Origin: Angiostrongylus vasorum
Taxonomy: Eukaryota; Nematoda; Chromadorea; Rhabditida; Metastrongylidae
Reading direction: 5' to 3'
Assembly: GCA_018806985.1 (NCBI GenBank)
Contig: JADANN010000446.1
Span: 1 to 64,000, forward strand
Length of the DNA: 64,000 bases
Below, piece by piece: positions 44,901-53,364 of the stretch. A program made the position numbers and the translations under genes. The notes beneath the pieces were generated by a model that made no database searches, was not told where the DNA came from, and saw nothing but the letters and a program-made list of their open reading frames with translations. Numbering within the stretch: the first letter of the stretch is position 1; each line of letters opens with the position of its first letter.

Positions 44901-47871
44901 TGGTGAATCCTGGTATTGGATATGCAAATACTTAATGATTTCAATTTTGAATTCCACATTCTAGATAAACTTTGAACCGAGTCAAAAGATAGTTTACTTT
45001 TTTTGAACATATTGCTACAAACCTTACATTCTTTCTACGATTCGAGTCAAATCATTAATATTTTATACTGATATGGGTTTGTCATATTTAATGCTGATAT
45101 GGGTTTATCATATTTATATTATGCAGTTACTTAAATGACTTGTGCTCACACTTCTTGGTGGTCTGAGTAGTTCTTCTATTCATTTCGTTTTCTTGCAATC
45201 GTCATTTGTGGATAAAGTGAAATTTGTTTGTGACCTCGACTGCAACTTGAGGTTCTGAGGATGTAATAGGTAGTGGATGCTGAGTGCTGGTCAAGTGTGA
45301 TCTTCGGCGGGAACCGAAGGTATCTGTGGGAGAGTGTTCTTAGGTCTTCACCACAAGCACTCGCCTGTCGTCGTGAATCGGAATGAATTTTGTTGCGTTG
45401 TGTATATTGCGTTTCTTATAGGTGGTAACGATTTCTTTTACGGAAACAAATCCTGAAATTTAGTCGACCGACTGCTCGAGGACGGTATAAATGCGGTCGT
45501 ACTGAATATTGTATCAATTAGGGCACTTACAGCGATGCGCTTGCAGAGTGCACTGTGGTGCACTCGTTGTTAGTGAGACTCCACCTCCGGGACCAACTAA
45601 CCGCCACTCCCATCTCTCCGGAGTAGGCAATTGCTAGCAAATTTGTATCGAAGAATAGAGCACTACCGTGACCGATCAGTACCTCACTGCAAGCCATTGC
45701 TTAGATCAAATATACATTCATTTACTTTAACGATTTGAGCGAGCGGTGTATCTCTATTAGACAGGTCAGAATTAAACGTCTTAGTTTTTTGAATATTAGT
45801 TATAGTGTTTATACTAATTTCCTGTTAAAACAGATAGTGCATGTAGCAACTTTCTCTTAATATGACTTAGTGCCACAAGTATGGAAATGTAAGCGGGAAG
45901 TCAAAATAAGTGCAGCTAAGTCGTTATGAGTGTTGTTTTGCCGACTTATTTTTTATTTTTATTGAAAATAAATGTTCTTTTCTGCTTCATCAATTTTGCT
46001 TTGTCGAATGACCTGTACGGCTTACGTAAAAGACATTGAAATGAGAAATCCCTCATAGAGGTCGTCCGTTGTGTTATATAAACCCATCTCTTGAGATTTC
46101 CGTAACTGTGTTAAAAACGCGGATTTTTTTTCAAATTAATTGTTCATTTATACAGTTTCCTGTGTAAATAAACCATCGCGAACTGTTGGTACGTAAATAG
46201 TTCGGCTTTTTGTCTTCTTGTGTCTCTCTTTGCGTGGGGAAATTGTGGGCAATTAGAGTTTAGGGAAAAAGGTTTCGAAAAGTGGTGGATTTATGTATTT
46301 TTATTCATGAAGCGGTGGTTGCCTACTAGCTTTTTTCTTTCCCGCGTTTCTAGTTTTTTTAAAAGTTTCCGTTAAATTTATAAAATTGTCACTTAGATCT
46401 TATTTAAATAAACTTGCTTGAAGTCTCAATTTCCATTGTTGTTTAAGGGTTCGGATTCGGAGAATAGCGACTCGGCACCGTGGCGTGGAAGTGGTGGCAG
46501 TGTAAGCGTTCCTCGACGAAGTTTGGCTAGCGGATCACGTTCTTCCACGCCAGTTATGTCACCGATAATGAACAGATCGTCGAGCGGAAGTCGTCTTGGA
46601 GCGTTTCATTGTGGGGTTCTTTTTTAAAGAATTCTTTCCAAGATCCTTGATAACTTAAGATACAATGTTTGGAAAGTAATACTCAAATCCGACTTCTTAT
46701 TAATCTCGGCATTGACCAAACAATTCACCGTTTTTTGACGAACAAACAAGGTTGTTACCTTGTTCCGTATTCTAAAAAAGCTGACATTTCGGAGGAGTTC
46801 GCCTTCCTTATAGCCTGGAAAGGTCAAGTTGACAGCAATCTAGCCACTCAAACACCTCCATGAGCAAACAGAGAAAGTGCCAAACTAAGGTTTCAATCGA
46901 TTTGAAAACAAAGCATCTCCTTCATACACTCATCACTTTGCATGAGTCTTTCACTGAGTGTTCCACGTGGAGACCATACGCACAGAATTCACATGGATGG
47001 GTAAAGTGCATCTCTCACCTTAAAACGTCAGTACTGAATATTGTGTAACATTACATGTGGTGGCGAGGCATTCCTCATTACGGTTCATTTTTGGATTCTT
47101 GGGATTTATCCGGAATGCTTCGAAAGGTGTTACGCCCTGAAGTCTTAGATTCCTATTCGAGCATGATAACTTTTAGTTAAAAAATCTTACCCATTATTGT
47201 GAAAGGACTCTTAAAGCATTCTGGATTAATTCCACGAATCCAAAAGTGAACTGCAGCGAAGAACACCTCGCTATCACACGTGGTCTCGTACAATATTTAA
47301 CTGATGTTTTAATGTGAGAGCGGCACTTTACTCACCAATGTGAACTCTCTGCGGTTGGTCTCACGTTAAATAATTGTGATTATGCGAAGAAACTATTTCG
47401 TTTTTAATGCTGTTGAAGTCATGGTGTCGTGACTTTTCTGTTTTGGTTATGGAGGTATTTGGCCAACTAGATTGCAGTCGAATTGACCTTTACAGGCTTT
47501 GAAGAAGGCAAAATCCGCCAAAACGTCAGATTTTTTGTGGATGAAGAGTAAGGTTCCATTAAGAAAACAGTGAATTGTTTGAGAACTGTTCAGGGAATGT
47601 CATATTTAATTTTAAGAATAGGAATGACCATCAAAGTTTCATGTCTCCCACAATGTATCAAGTTAATAGTAACTACCTGACGATACGACAAAGACTATTT
47701 CTAATTTCTTGTAAATAATCATATATATATATATATATATATATTTAGTAATGAGTCGAAGTGGTTCGGGTAGCGGTCTACTTTCTGGGCGTTCTCTGCT
47801 ACAACGAACTGATTCGAACAGTGAAAGTGACCGTCGACGGAAGCGTCTTCGTCGCAGGACTATGATTTATG
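19175..47871 (+). CDS. Unidentified Ser/Arg-rich protein gene with very long introns (partial model)
   Basis: Six plus-strand exons join in phase: 19175-19266 ([20 protein letters not shown]..., donor CG|gtaggt), 23334-23451 ([19 protein letters not shown]..., CG+T completes Arg), 34945 or 34947-34998 ([17 protein letters not shown]), 35936-36348 (begins [11 protein letters not shown], ends EQLRNAQ|gtagat), 46448-46610 ([20 protein letters not shown]..., [15 protein letters not shown]) and 47749-47871 ([28 protein letters not shown]). If exon 3 starts at 34947 the frame runs straight on from exon 2; at 34945 a further exon is missing. The donor of exon 5 (CATT|gtgggg) is weak. A possible next exon is 48315-48363 (VAEDEFQFVRLCLRHF, phase fits). 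The protein is Ser/Pro/Arg-rich with many SP, SxS and RRxS motifs and looks intrinsically disordered, perhaps a phospho-regulated scaffold; that is inference. No family recognised and the 3' end is not fixed. Confidence 0.6.
19584..19970 (+). repeat. Family D repeat in intron 1 of the Ser/Arg-rich gene
   Basis: Starts ACACTTACTTGGATACTTGG and ends GTGGTAAACCGTTGGGAGG. It is the best-preserved copy. The open frames in it come from the repeat. Confidence 0.85.
20770..22255 (-). mobile_element. RTE-type non-LTR retrotransposon, 5'-truncated dead copy A
   Basis: Minus-strand fragments of an RTE-clade reverse transcriptase in the expected order: about 22008-21802 ([23 protein letters not shown], then DHEKAFES), 21679-21410 ([45 protein letters not shown]) and C-terminal remnants near 21170-20950 ([15 protein letters not shown]). 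The catalytic FADD is FADN, and stops and frameshifts separate the pieces, so it cannot encode active RT. The endonuclease part is absent. It sits in intron 1 of the Ser/Arg-rich gene, in antisense orientation. Confidence 0.85.
22717..22993 (+). repeat. Family A SINE-like repeat
   Basis: Head GCGCGTGTGACGCAGTGGTT (A-box-like), GTGGGATCGATCCTCGTG (B-box-like), body TCTCCGGGGTCGGCAAATTG and tail GAGCTTTATCC followed by T9. Confidence 0.85.
24398..24535 (+). repeat. Family C tRNA-derived short repeat
   Basis: CCCGCATGGTGTGGTGGTGA head, GCGCGTTCGTTCCCCACCG middle, TCCGGAGTTTTGCAAATATC tail. It lies in intron 2 of the Ser/Arg-rich gene. Confidence 0.75.
25100..27135 (-). mobile_element. RTE-type non-LTR retrotransposon, dead copy B with endonuclease remnant
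   Basis: Minus-strand order is endonuclease then RT. The frame 27131-26634 contains [20 protein letters not shown], like the start of RTE apurinic-type endonucleases. It then diverges and appears joined to distal sequence by an internal deletion, with a 23-bp tandem duplication around 26790-26835. RT remnants follow: 26118-25828 has [17 protein letters not shown]-terminal pieces lie near 25370-25260 ([13 protein letters not shown]). The plus-strand text also begins (25080-25110) with the first bases of a family D repeat. Stops and frameshifts make it a pseudogene. Confidence 0.8.
27140..28060. other. Intron sequence without recognised features
   Basis: AT-rich, no repeat family or exon recognised between RTE copy B and the next family A repeat. 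Confidence 0.35.
28068..28352 (+). repeat. Family A SINE-like repeat
   Basis: Clear head TGTGGCGCAGTGGTTGGAGG with a perfect TGGCGCAGTGG A box, then GTGGAATCGATCCCCGC, CTCCGGGGTCGGCAGATTGG and the TTTATCCTTTTATCC tail. One of the best copies in the window. Confidence 0.85.
29163..29222. repeat. TA-rich microsatellite
   Basis: Interrupted (TA) tract ending in about 22 bp of pure AT, directly before the family B repeat at 29231. Confidence 0.9.
29231..29600 (+). repeat. Family B tRNA-derived SINE-like repeat
   Basis: Head GGATAACACAGTGGTCGTGA and a perfect B box GGTTCGATCCC. It then shares CTCCGGGGTCGAGAAATTG with family A before diverging into ATGACTCTCAGGACTCCAGG, AACCAGCAGCCGAAGG and AATCCGCACAGTAGACATAA. 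It is closed by A-rich sequence and then a TA array. Confidence 0.75.
29606..29668. repeat. (TA)n microsatellite
   Basis: About 60 bp of pure TA at the 3' end of the family B repeat. Confidence 0.95.
31097..31152 (+). repeat. Direct repeat, copy 1 (pairs with 31716-31768)
   Basis: GAAATACGAGTTGGGGTTAT, ACGGCAACAAGTGCTT and TGCTTCTGTACTAA recur 619 bp downstream with a few changes. Flanks differ. Confidence 0.75.
31536..31594 (+). repeat. Tandem duplication of a 30-bp unit
   Basis: TTCATTAGGATGAAT(C/G)AAATCCCCACGAG occurs twice head to tail with one mismatch. Confidence 0.9.
31716..31768 (+). repeat. Direct repeat, copy 2 (pairs with 31097-31152)
   Basis: Second copy, preceded by a strong splice acceptor (ttttttttcag ending 31707). 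Read in the frame [17 protein letters not shown] the segment is open, so it could be an exon, but no good donor follows. Confidence 0.6.
33985..34110 (-). repeat. tRNA-derived SINE-like fragment
   Basis: On the minus strand AGCGCAGTGGTTGGAAG (A box) is followed by CTGGTTCGATTCCACACC (perfect B box GGTTCGATTCC) about 40 nt later. No intact cloverleaf can be folded by eye, so it is scored as a SINE head, not a tRNA gene. Confidence 0.55.
34420..34765 (+). repeat. Family D repeat in intron 2
   Basis: Begins TGATATTACTTGGATACTTG, includes GATGGTGGTGGATCCTCGTA, and ends shortly after TACATCGCAGCTCGACACCC with a damaged 3' end. Confidence 0.75.
36355..38110. other. Start of intron 4, nothing recognised
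   Basis: Follows the donor at 36349. AT-rich sequence without named repeats or exons. Confidence 0.35.
38113..38496. mobile_element. Palindromic non-autonomous element with two hammerhead-like cores and 13-bp TSD
   Basis: A 358-bp insertion bounded by perfect direct repeats TTAAGTGGTTTCC at 38113-38125 and 38484-38496. The two arms are inverted copies of each other: the left arm has GTTTAGCAAACAGGAGGTAT, ATTTTATTTCTTTATTTACA and a minus-strand hammerhead core (38221-38263). The right arm has the reverse complement with a degenerate core (about 38394-38424). AGGTGTTT motifs lie around the centre (38320-38355). Target-site duplications of this size are normal for Penelope-like elements. No coding capacity. 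Confidence 0.8.
38221..38263 (-). ncRNA. Hammerhead-ribozyme-like motif
   Basis: Minus strand: AGGCT and AGCTT can form stem I. CTGAGGA (38256-38250) is followed by one extra A, hairpin GGTG/CGCC with an ACATC loop, GAAAC and GTC (38235-38228). AC/GT form a minimal two-base-pair stem III. All core positions of the CUGANGA...GAAA...UH consensus are present except for the extra base after CUGANGA. Such minimal stem III hammerheads are known from Penelope-like elements. Activity is untested. Confidence 0.55.
38746..38820. repeat. (TA)n microsatellite
   Basis: Mixed TACATA tract followed by about 40 bp pure TA. Confidence 0.95.
38830..41680. other. Intron region, no recognised feature except one hairpin
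   Basis: Within intron 4 of the Ser/Arg-rich gene. Open frames around 40380-40620 occur on both strands and show no homology or splice support. Confidence 0.35.
39841..39866. other. Perfect 11-bp hairpin
   Basis: CATACTGTAGA - GCTT - TCTACAGTATG: an 11-bp perfect stem with a four-base loop. Function unknown. Confidence 0.8.
41685..41775 (-). repeat. tRNA-derived SINE head
   Basis: Minus strand AGTAGCGCAGTGGTTAGAGC is a perfect A box and TTGTTCGATCCCGC a near-perfect B box, but the anticodon-arm region does not pair. It therefore looks like a SINE head or a tRNA relic. Confidence 0.5.
41803..41992. repeat. Compound TA/TATG microsatellite
   Basis: About 190 bp of TATA, TATG and ATAC units, including a ~45-bp pure TA core at 41893-41937. 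Confidence 0.95.
42336..42480 (+). repeat. Family A SINE-like repeat, 3'-truncated
   Basis: TGCAGCACAGTGGATAGAGG head, GGAATCGATTCTACGC, then CCCAGACTTGTCTTGCAGGA. The distal half is absent. Confidence 0.65.
42695..43005 (-). repeat. Family B SINE-like repeat
   Basis: Minus-strand copy. On the plus strand it runs from TTTCTATTTCTTCACGTCTG and CGGATCCCAGCACTTCTCAC to GACCCCGGAAGGATGAGAGG. It shares the CCGAACCC.../GCAGCCGAAGG body of family B in reverse. Confidence 0.7.
43500..43625 (-). mobile_element. Short element with hammerhead-like core
   Basis: Contains AAAAGCAAACACGAAG and ATTTATTAGCATACAATAGC followed on the minus strand by the core at 43592-43554. It is closely similar to 52810-52915, with which it shares TATTATAGAATTTATTAG-type sequence. 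Confidence 0.6.
43554..43592 (-). ncRNA. Hammerhead-ribozyme-like motif, one core mutation
   Basis: CTGAAGA, extra A, GGCG-AAAC-CGCC hairpin, then GAGAC in place of GAAAC, then GTC. The stem I halves pair poorly. Probably a decayed copy. Confidence 0.4.
44680..44930 (+). repeat. Family D repeat, 3'-truncated
   Basis: From CTCGATACTTGATACCTGAA through GTCGTTGCCACCACAGGCAG to GAATCCTGGTATTGGATATG. The last third is missing. Confidence 0.75.
45068..45118 (+). repeat. Tandem duplication of a ~26-bp unit
   Basis: CTGATATGGGTTTGTCATAT followed by TTAATG, then the same unit again with one base change. Confidence 0.85.
45545..45790 (+). repeat. Degenerate family A-like SINE
   Basis: TCTCCGGAGTAGGCAATTGC, ACTACCGTGACCGATCAGTA and ACATTCATTTACTTTAACGA parallel the family A body at lower identity. 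The head is poorly preserved. Confidence 0.45.
46660..47600. mobile_element. Inverted pair of hammerhead-like elements flanking ~600 bp
   Basis: Left unit (46660-46870, minus orientation) has CGGCATTGACCAAACAATTC and a decayed core at 46779-46818. The right unit (about 47440-47600, plus orientation) has GGTTATGGAGGTATTTGGCC, a core at 47492-47530 and GTGAATTGTTTGAGAACTG, the inverse of the left outer end. The interior (46870-47440) has no recognised coding content. It lies between exons 5 and 6 of the Ser/Arg-rich gene. Confidence 0.6.
47720..47746. repeat. Short (AT)n array before exon 6
   Basis: About 25 bp of AT repeat ending in ATTTAG, the acceptor of the exon at 47749. The repeat therefore forms part of the 3' splice site. 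Confidence 0.85.
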
Positions 47872-48445
47872 GTACGACTTCTTTAATCGTTTTTGTTTTC
47901 ACGTTTTTTTTTAAAATGAGAATATTGTCGGGTTTTAGGCATTTCTAAATGTTTTGCAATTGGTGCTTCTATGGATAAGAAATCTCTTACTGAATGAACA
48001 TTCACGTAGTTGTTAAAAGGAAGATAAAAAATCAGTTGTGTATGACTTGATTTTATTTGTTTGATGAGTTCGTTTGGACGGATTTCTCAATATTATCACT
48101 GCTCAAGAAGGTTTATTAGTAGAAATGTAAGAGTTGAAACGCTTCTTTTTTCTTAAACATGAATTTAGCAAGAAATTCTAGAGTTGTTGAGAAATATTCG
48201 CGATAAGAATTTTAACCTGAAATAGTCGTGCGGAATTCAGGAATTGAGAGTAGAAACTTCCAGGACTTGGAGATTATTTTGGTGTTTGAACTTTCACTAT
48301 TTGTTTCGAACAAGTTGCGGAAGACGAGTTTCAATTTGTTAGACTTTGTTTGCGACACTTCTGGTAATCCATGTAATTAGTGTATTGTGATTTTGAACAC
48401 TGATTTGTCTATAGGTCCATAACACGAATCAGAAAAAGTCGAAAC

Positions 48446-48566
48446 GACCCGCATGGTGTGGTGGTGAACGCGTTAGCCCGCGGAAAAGGTAATAACGTGT
48501 TCGATCCCCCACCGCAGACACGTGCGGTCCAGAGTTTTGCAAATATCTCAGCATCATTGTGGTTAT
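48446..48566 (+). repeat. Family C tRNA-derived short repeat
   Basis: CCCGCATGGTGTGGTGGTGA, GTGTTCGATCCCCCACCGC, TCCAGAGTTTTGCAAATATC and GCATCATTGTGGTT. A well-preserved copy with a B-box match (GTTCGATCCC). Confidence 0.8.
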
Positions 48567-48569
48567 AAA

Positions 48570-50450
48570 AATTGGAGTTTTTGCAAATACAGTAGTGCTG
48601 ACGATGATTCTATGAAAAAAAAAATTTAAACAAGAGGACTTTTGTAAACCACAAATCTGGTTTCCCCTTCAGTCTGATGAGCTCTGAACTTGAAGCTGAA
48701 TAGGTGAAATTTCTAGCGAGTTCGTTTGTTATAGTCGAAAAGTGGGCACTTTTAGAAAAAAATCAGCAGATTGGTTCCACGTGGCGGTGAGGTTCAAATT
48801 ATTATCTCATTCTTAGTAGATTTTCCACCATTTTTGTTAATGTCTACCGCATTTTCGTGAAATGAAGGTGATGTTTAATGTTTGATTGACAAAGCGATTT
48901 ATTTACACTGAGCTTTTTGAACGGATTGTTATATGTTTACCAACTATTTTTTATGTTCTTTAAATCGTGTGCTTTTTTCCACTCTTCCTTCTTATTTCTT
49001 CGCCTACATGCCAGTTGTTTTTTTTTGGGCTTCAAGCAGTTGATGGCTGCTACAGCAACATATGTAGTTCTTAATCTGAGAATTATTGCTATGTATTAAG
49101 TGCTGTAAAGAATGTCCTATTACACTGGTCTCATTGGATCCTTTAAAATCTAGCAGTACATTATCGTCGTTCTATGGAAAACGGGGCACTTTCCACTGTC
49201 GTTTTCGCAGTACGACATCGTTAGCTTGATGAGATATGAAGAATGGTTCAAAAGTGATCTCGCACTTCCATCAAAACACGTGTGAACTTCCACCTTACGC
49301 ATGCATAAAATTGTACTCGTCTTGTTACACCGCTGTGAAGCAGTCAGTCGAGTAATCACAGGAATCGCTGCGATCCTGGAAGAGTTCGAATCGCATGGCA
49401 TCGAACGTCTGCTTGATCCACACGGAACAGCTACTGTCAATGGTGACGAACTGAGAACACCGTAGTGAGGCAATCCCCGGTTCTCAGCGAAATTGCGCTG
49501 TTCCAGAATCCGGCATCTTCTGCTTGTATGAAGGTTGTAGTTTTCACGTCGAGCCTTCTAAAGGCATGCAATCAAAGGACTGAGGAGAAGTGAATAAGGC
49601 GGTTCGGTGTCACGCTTGCAAAGAATAACCGCCACTGTGGTGATTATGACATCATGGCTGATTTTAGCGAATAACCTATGAGTGCCTTCTTATCATGTAC
49701 ATAAAAAGACGTTGGCCGGATACCGTACAAGGTTACTTCTCTGTTGAGCCCACCGAGCGACTGTAATGAACGGTTTGCGATATTACCGGTAACTGTAAAT
49801 TAAAACGAATGACCGAAAAGTGTTTAGTTTTACCTTTTCGTTTGATATTTCAGGATAATCTTTATGTATGGTCGCATATATTGCCGTGATTTTTCCTAGA
49901 TTAACCATTAGATTTTGTGTGCAAAGGTTTTTTTTTAAAGCCTGTTTAGGTTGCACATATCCTTTGCTTCGAAATTGATTTCCTTAAAGACCACATGAGC
50001 TGTGTCCATGGTTTAATGGATTAGTTTGATATCGAGTTCAAATTTCTCTGGTTTCTACCTCTAAATCCATTGGCTTAGAAGTTGGTGAGCACACAAGTCT
50101 TAACGAAATTATGGAAAATCTTTGCACGCTGATCTATCTTTCTAAAAGTAGCTCCTTTTTCGTGTAGTATATTGTTTTATACGGAAGTTGTAAATAACAC
50201 TGACAGTTTCCTGTTCAATTTACAAAGATATATGGTGGTGTTGTTAATTGTAATGAGATAATTAGGTAAGGTCGATTTGTTGCTAATATTAAATGCCTAG
50301 CATGCGGAGTGTTCATTGAGCAGTGACTATTCAATCAGCTTTGTCGTTGAAGCTTGTTGCAACGTTAATTCTTCCACAATCTTAGTTGTTTTTAAGCTAT
50401 CTGGAACTCACTTTTCTTCATAGTTTACTTAATTACCCACTTGTTTATTT
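48570..50450. other. No recognised gene; possible decayed element at 49170-49800
   Basis: The segment 49170-49800 is less AT-rich than its surroundings and has short open pieces on both strands, for example a minus-strand frame 49473-49150. No family could be named. A strong acceptor (atatttcag) ends at 49853 but is followed by no clear exon. Confidence 0.3.
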
Positions 50451-50452
50451 AG

Positions 50453-50494
50453 ACATTTAATGATCTAGATGACCTCCCTTCATATCTCGTGCAG
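50453..50494 (+). CDS. Candidate 14-codon internal exon (unassigned)
   Basis: Acceptor TTTATTTAG, 14 codons reading TFNDLDDLPSYLVQ, donor CAG|gtcaca. Only this frame is open. It could be a further exon of the Ser/Arg-rich gene, but at least one phase-1-to-phase-0 exon would have to lie between 47871 and 50453. No homology recognised. Confidence 0.35.
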
Positions 50495-50499
50495 GTCAC

Positions 50500-51525
50500 A
50501 GAACTTCCATTCGTTTGATCTCGCATCCTTCATCCATGGAGGTAGTCGAGCTGGTGTATCTCTTCGGATGCAACTTATAGCTGTTATCTCTTTTCCTCAT
50601 TATCATGTTGAACGATCTTGGAGAGTGATTTCCCTGCAAATTCGAGATAGCCGGGACTGAGGGTTCCTAGCCTACCATTTACTACTTTGATTCTTCCAGG
50701 ACTATAGCGCGTTTGGCTCGAAGGCTATGTAACAAGCCGTGTTCATTATTAATAATGCAGTGGTTATTGCAGAAATTTCTTCATAGATATCTCCCTTAAA
50801 AAGGATGGAGTTAAGATGTTTCATATTTACGAGCCTCTAAGGCTACATTCCAATTCAATATGGACATTTTCTGGAATTAGTATGCAGGACTTTTCATTCA
50901 GAATGAAGACTTTTAGGTCCACTGAGGTTTTTAAGCTTTTCAGGTCTTCATTACTTTTAATTCTAAAATCTAGTTTTCGTGAAAGGAATTTAAATGCAAT
51001 AGGATCTCCACGGTATATACATTTGAAGTTGGTTTTCTTTATTACCAACAACGTTGTATTTAAATTTATCGATTGCTGTGTGGGGGGATGAGGACTTTGT
51101 GACATCACTGTTTTTCACTTTCATGATGTTTATTGTTTATCTTTTATTCCCTAGGGTAGATTTTGTCCATTTAGGAGCATACTAGACGAATGGCTGTTTG
51201 TCTATCTCATTTCTATGGAATCTTTCAGCTCTATTTTCTGCTTCGCTTGTTTTTTCTTCATCCTTTTCAAACGAACCAATAATGCTTGGACTTATACAAT
51301 ATCCCCTGCTTTTTTTTTCTTCTTTAAATTGAGACCTAACCATAATGTTAGGACGGCCGCTGGCACTAAGTAATGGTTGTTCATTATGGTTTTGCATTAA
51401 TCCATGCATACACAATGGTGGTAGGTTTTTTTCAGCGGACTTCTAGATATAATTTTTTGGACTGCAGACGTTTCGTGTAACTTGTAGATGTGAATTAAAT
51501 ACGCTGTTCTTTTGCTGAGCACTTG
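50500..51525. other. Non-coding, nothing recognised
   Basis: Overlapping open frames on both strands around 50816-51108 have no splice or homology support. Confidence 0.3.
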
Positions 51526-51526
51526 T

Positions 51527-51815
51527 AACGTGGTGCATAGAGGTGCCCTGGAATACGTGGTCGTTGGTTCGCTTTCACATCCCGAGTAAACCAAACCCTT
51601 CGTTCATCATGGATAACAAAATTTCTGCCAGATTTGTCTGAAAGGATAAGGAGCATTGACTTGATAGATCAGTACTGGTACCTTGATACCCCCATGAGAG
51701 CTGTTGTCTGCGCCAAATATTCATTGAATGGCGTCTACGGTGTAACGAGTGGAGTCCATATATGGAGGAACATTTCTAAATGATTGATCAACGTTGAGTG
51801 GTTTATCCCTTCTCC
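51527..51815 (+). repeat. Family A SINE-like repeat, diverged
   Basis: GTAACGTGGTGCATAGAGGT head, CTGCCAGATTTGTCTGAAAGG, then TGATTGATCAACGTTGAGTG and GGTTTATCCCTTCTCC tail, matching the family A order. Confidence 0.65.
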
Positions 51816-52299
51816 TTTATCATTAATAGGGTACTAAAGTAATAGAATTCTGCTACCTATTCCGCGATTATCTCCGAGAACTTTGTCAAATCTGCTTAAT
51901 GACGAAAGATGCTCTAATATGCTTCCACAAAAATTCTATGTGAACATTCGACACTTTCGTCGGAAACTTTACTTATAGATCCCTTTATCATGATGAAGTT
52001 ACTTATTCAATTTATTCCTATTTTTTATCGGGGACTCATTTCATGGTTTTTTGACGCTCGTTTCACAAGCCTTCCATTTTTCAGTCGTCGTGGTGCTCAA
52101 ATATTTATGCGCCCGTTTTCGTCCTTCTGTTATAATAAATGGTTTTTTTTTATTATGGCAGTTATCTTGACAAGAATGGTGGTTGACGTCATGTTCTTTA
52201 ACATATTCTTTAATATGCATTGGTTCAATTGATGGAAGCTAGAAATAACTTGTCTCTTTTAACTTCGAACAACCATGTCTCGATCTCCATAGACCTTAT

Positions 52300-52545
52300 T
52301 TACTTTTTTTATTTTATTTTATTTAATCCTTCTTCACGTCTACTGTGCGGTTCCCAGTACTTCTTGCATCAAATTCATTTCCTCGCGTCCAGCGTCCACG
52401 AAGGTCTTCCAAGTTTTTTACATCTGGCTTCGGTTGCTGCTTGAGGATTTTCATTTTCATCTTGAATGTCGTAACGCTAGCCGAGCAATTCTCCCTGGAG
52501 TCCTTAGATAGCCGGGCTGGTGCGTTCCGAATTGGATTGCAGAGA
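52300..52545 (-). repeat. Family B SINE-like repeat, truncated
   Basis: Plus-strand text TTCTTCACGTCTACTGTGCG, CTTCGGTTGCTGCTTGAGG and TCTCCCTGGAGTCCTTAGATAG mirrors the copy at 42695. The tRNA-like head is missing. Confidence 0.65.
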
Positions 52546-52809
52546 GTTTATTATTTATTCATTATTTTGTTGTTATTTACTTACATTATTTATCATTCGA
52601 GGTAAAAGCGATCAGAATCTGGACATCTATTTACACATAACGCAAGTTTCATTATTCTGTGACAATGAAATTCTGAATTTATGCAGCTCACAAAGTTGTT
52701 TCTTTGCTTTTTGTCGTCGAGTCCCATACTCTGCGTGTGATGAAGCGATTGCACAAATGGGAATTCATCCATCAGGATGCGATTATATCACGGAAACTCA
52801 AGTTACTTA

Positions 52810-52915
52810 ATTCACTGTTTTTCTTCGATAAGCAAACACTGGGTTGATATTGTAGAATTTATTAGAATGCAATAGATGATGTTTCGGCGGTTTCGCTTCT
52901 TCAGGGCCATTTTTT
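52810..52915 (-). mobile_element. Short element with hammerhead-like core
   Basis: GATAAGCAAACACTGGG and TGTAGAATTTATTAGAATGC precede a minus-strand core at 52909-52875: CTGAAGA, AGCGAAACCGCC, GAAAC, ATC. The hairpin has lost a G and GTC is ATC, so this copy is decayed. Sister of 43500-43625. Confidence 0.55.
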
Positions 52916-52974
52916 AACTCATGTTAGAAATCTTGTATTGTACCAGTATTTTTTCAAATGTAATTTTGAAGATC

Positions 52975-53360
52975 CCTTCCAACGGTTCACCGCCTCATTG
53001 TGGCTAGGAGATGTTCCCGGATGTCGGACTGCGATGTACAGCGGGGGACTCATCCCCTGGCAGGGTCTCCAAGCTGAGAAGGAGTCCGGCTTTCCATCAG
53101 GAAGTCTAGCTAAGAGTAAACCGTACCAGGATCCACCACCGTCCTGGTATCAAAGTCGCAAGGTGGTAGATCTCCCTCTGATCCACAAGGGATGCGACTG
53201 CCTGTGGTGGCGAAGACCTGGGGCAGACTATGGCCAGGCTGACCTCGGGACTCCAGGGAACTATAGTGGCTTAACCAGCAAATCTCCGAAGAATGGAGAT
53301 TATGCTGGCGCCCACACAACCAGTGAGGACGGGCCGTTCAAGTATCAAGTAAGTAAGTAT
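52975..53360 (-). repeat. Family D repeat, full length
   Basis: Minus-strand copy from CTTCCAACGGTTCACCGCCT to GGACGGGCCGTTCAAGTATC and AAGTAAGTAAG on the plus strand. The 142-codon frame reading along its plus strand is not a gene. Confidence 0.85.
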
Positions 53361-53364
53361 TTCT

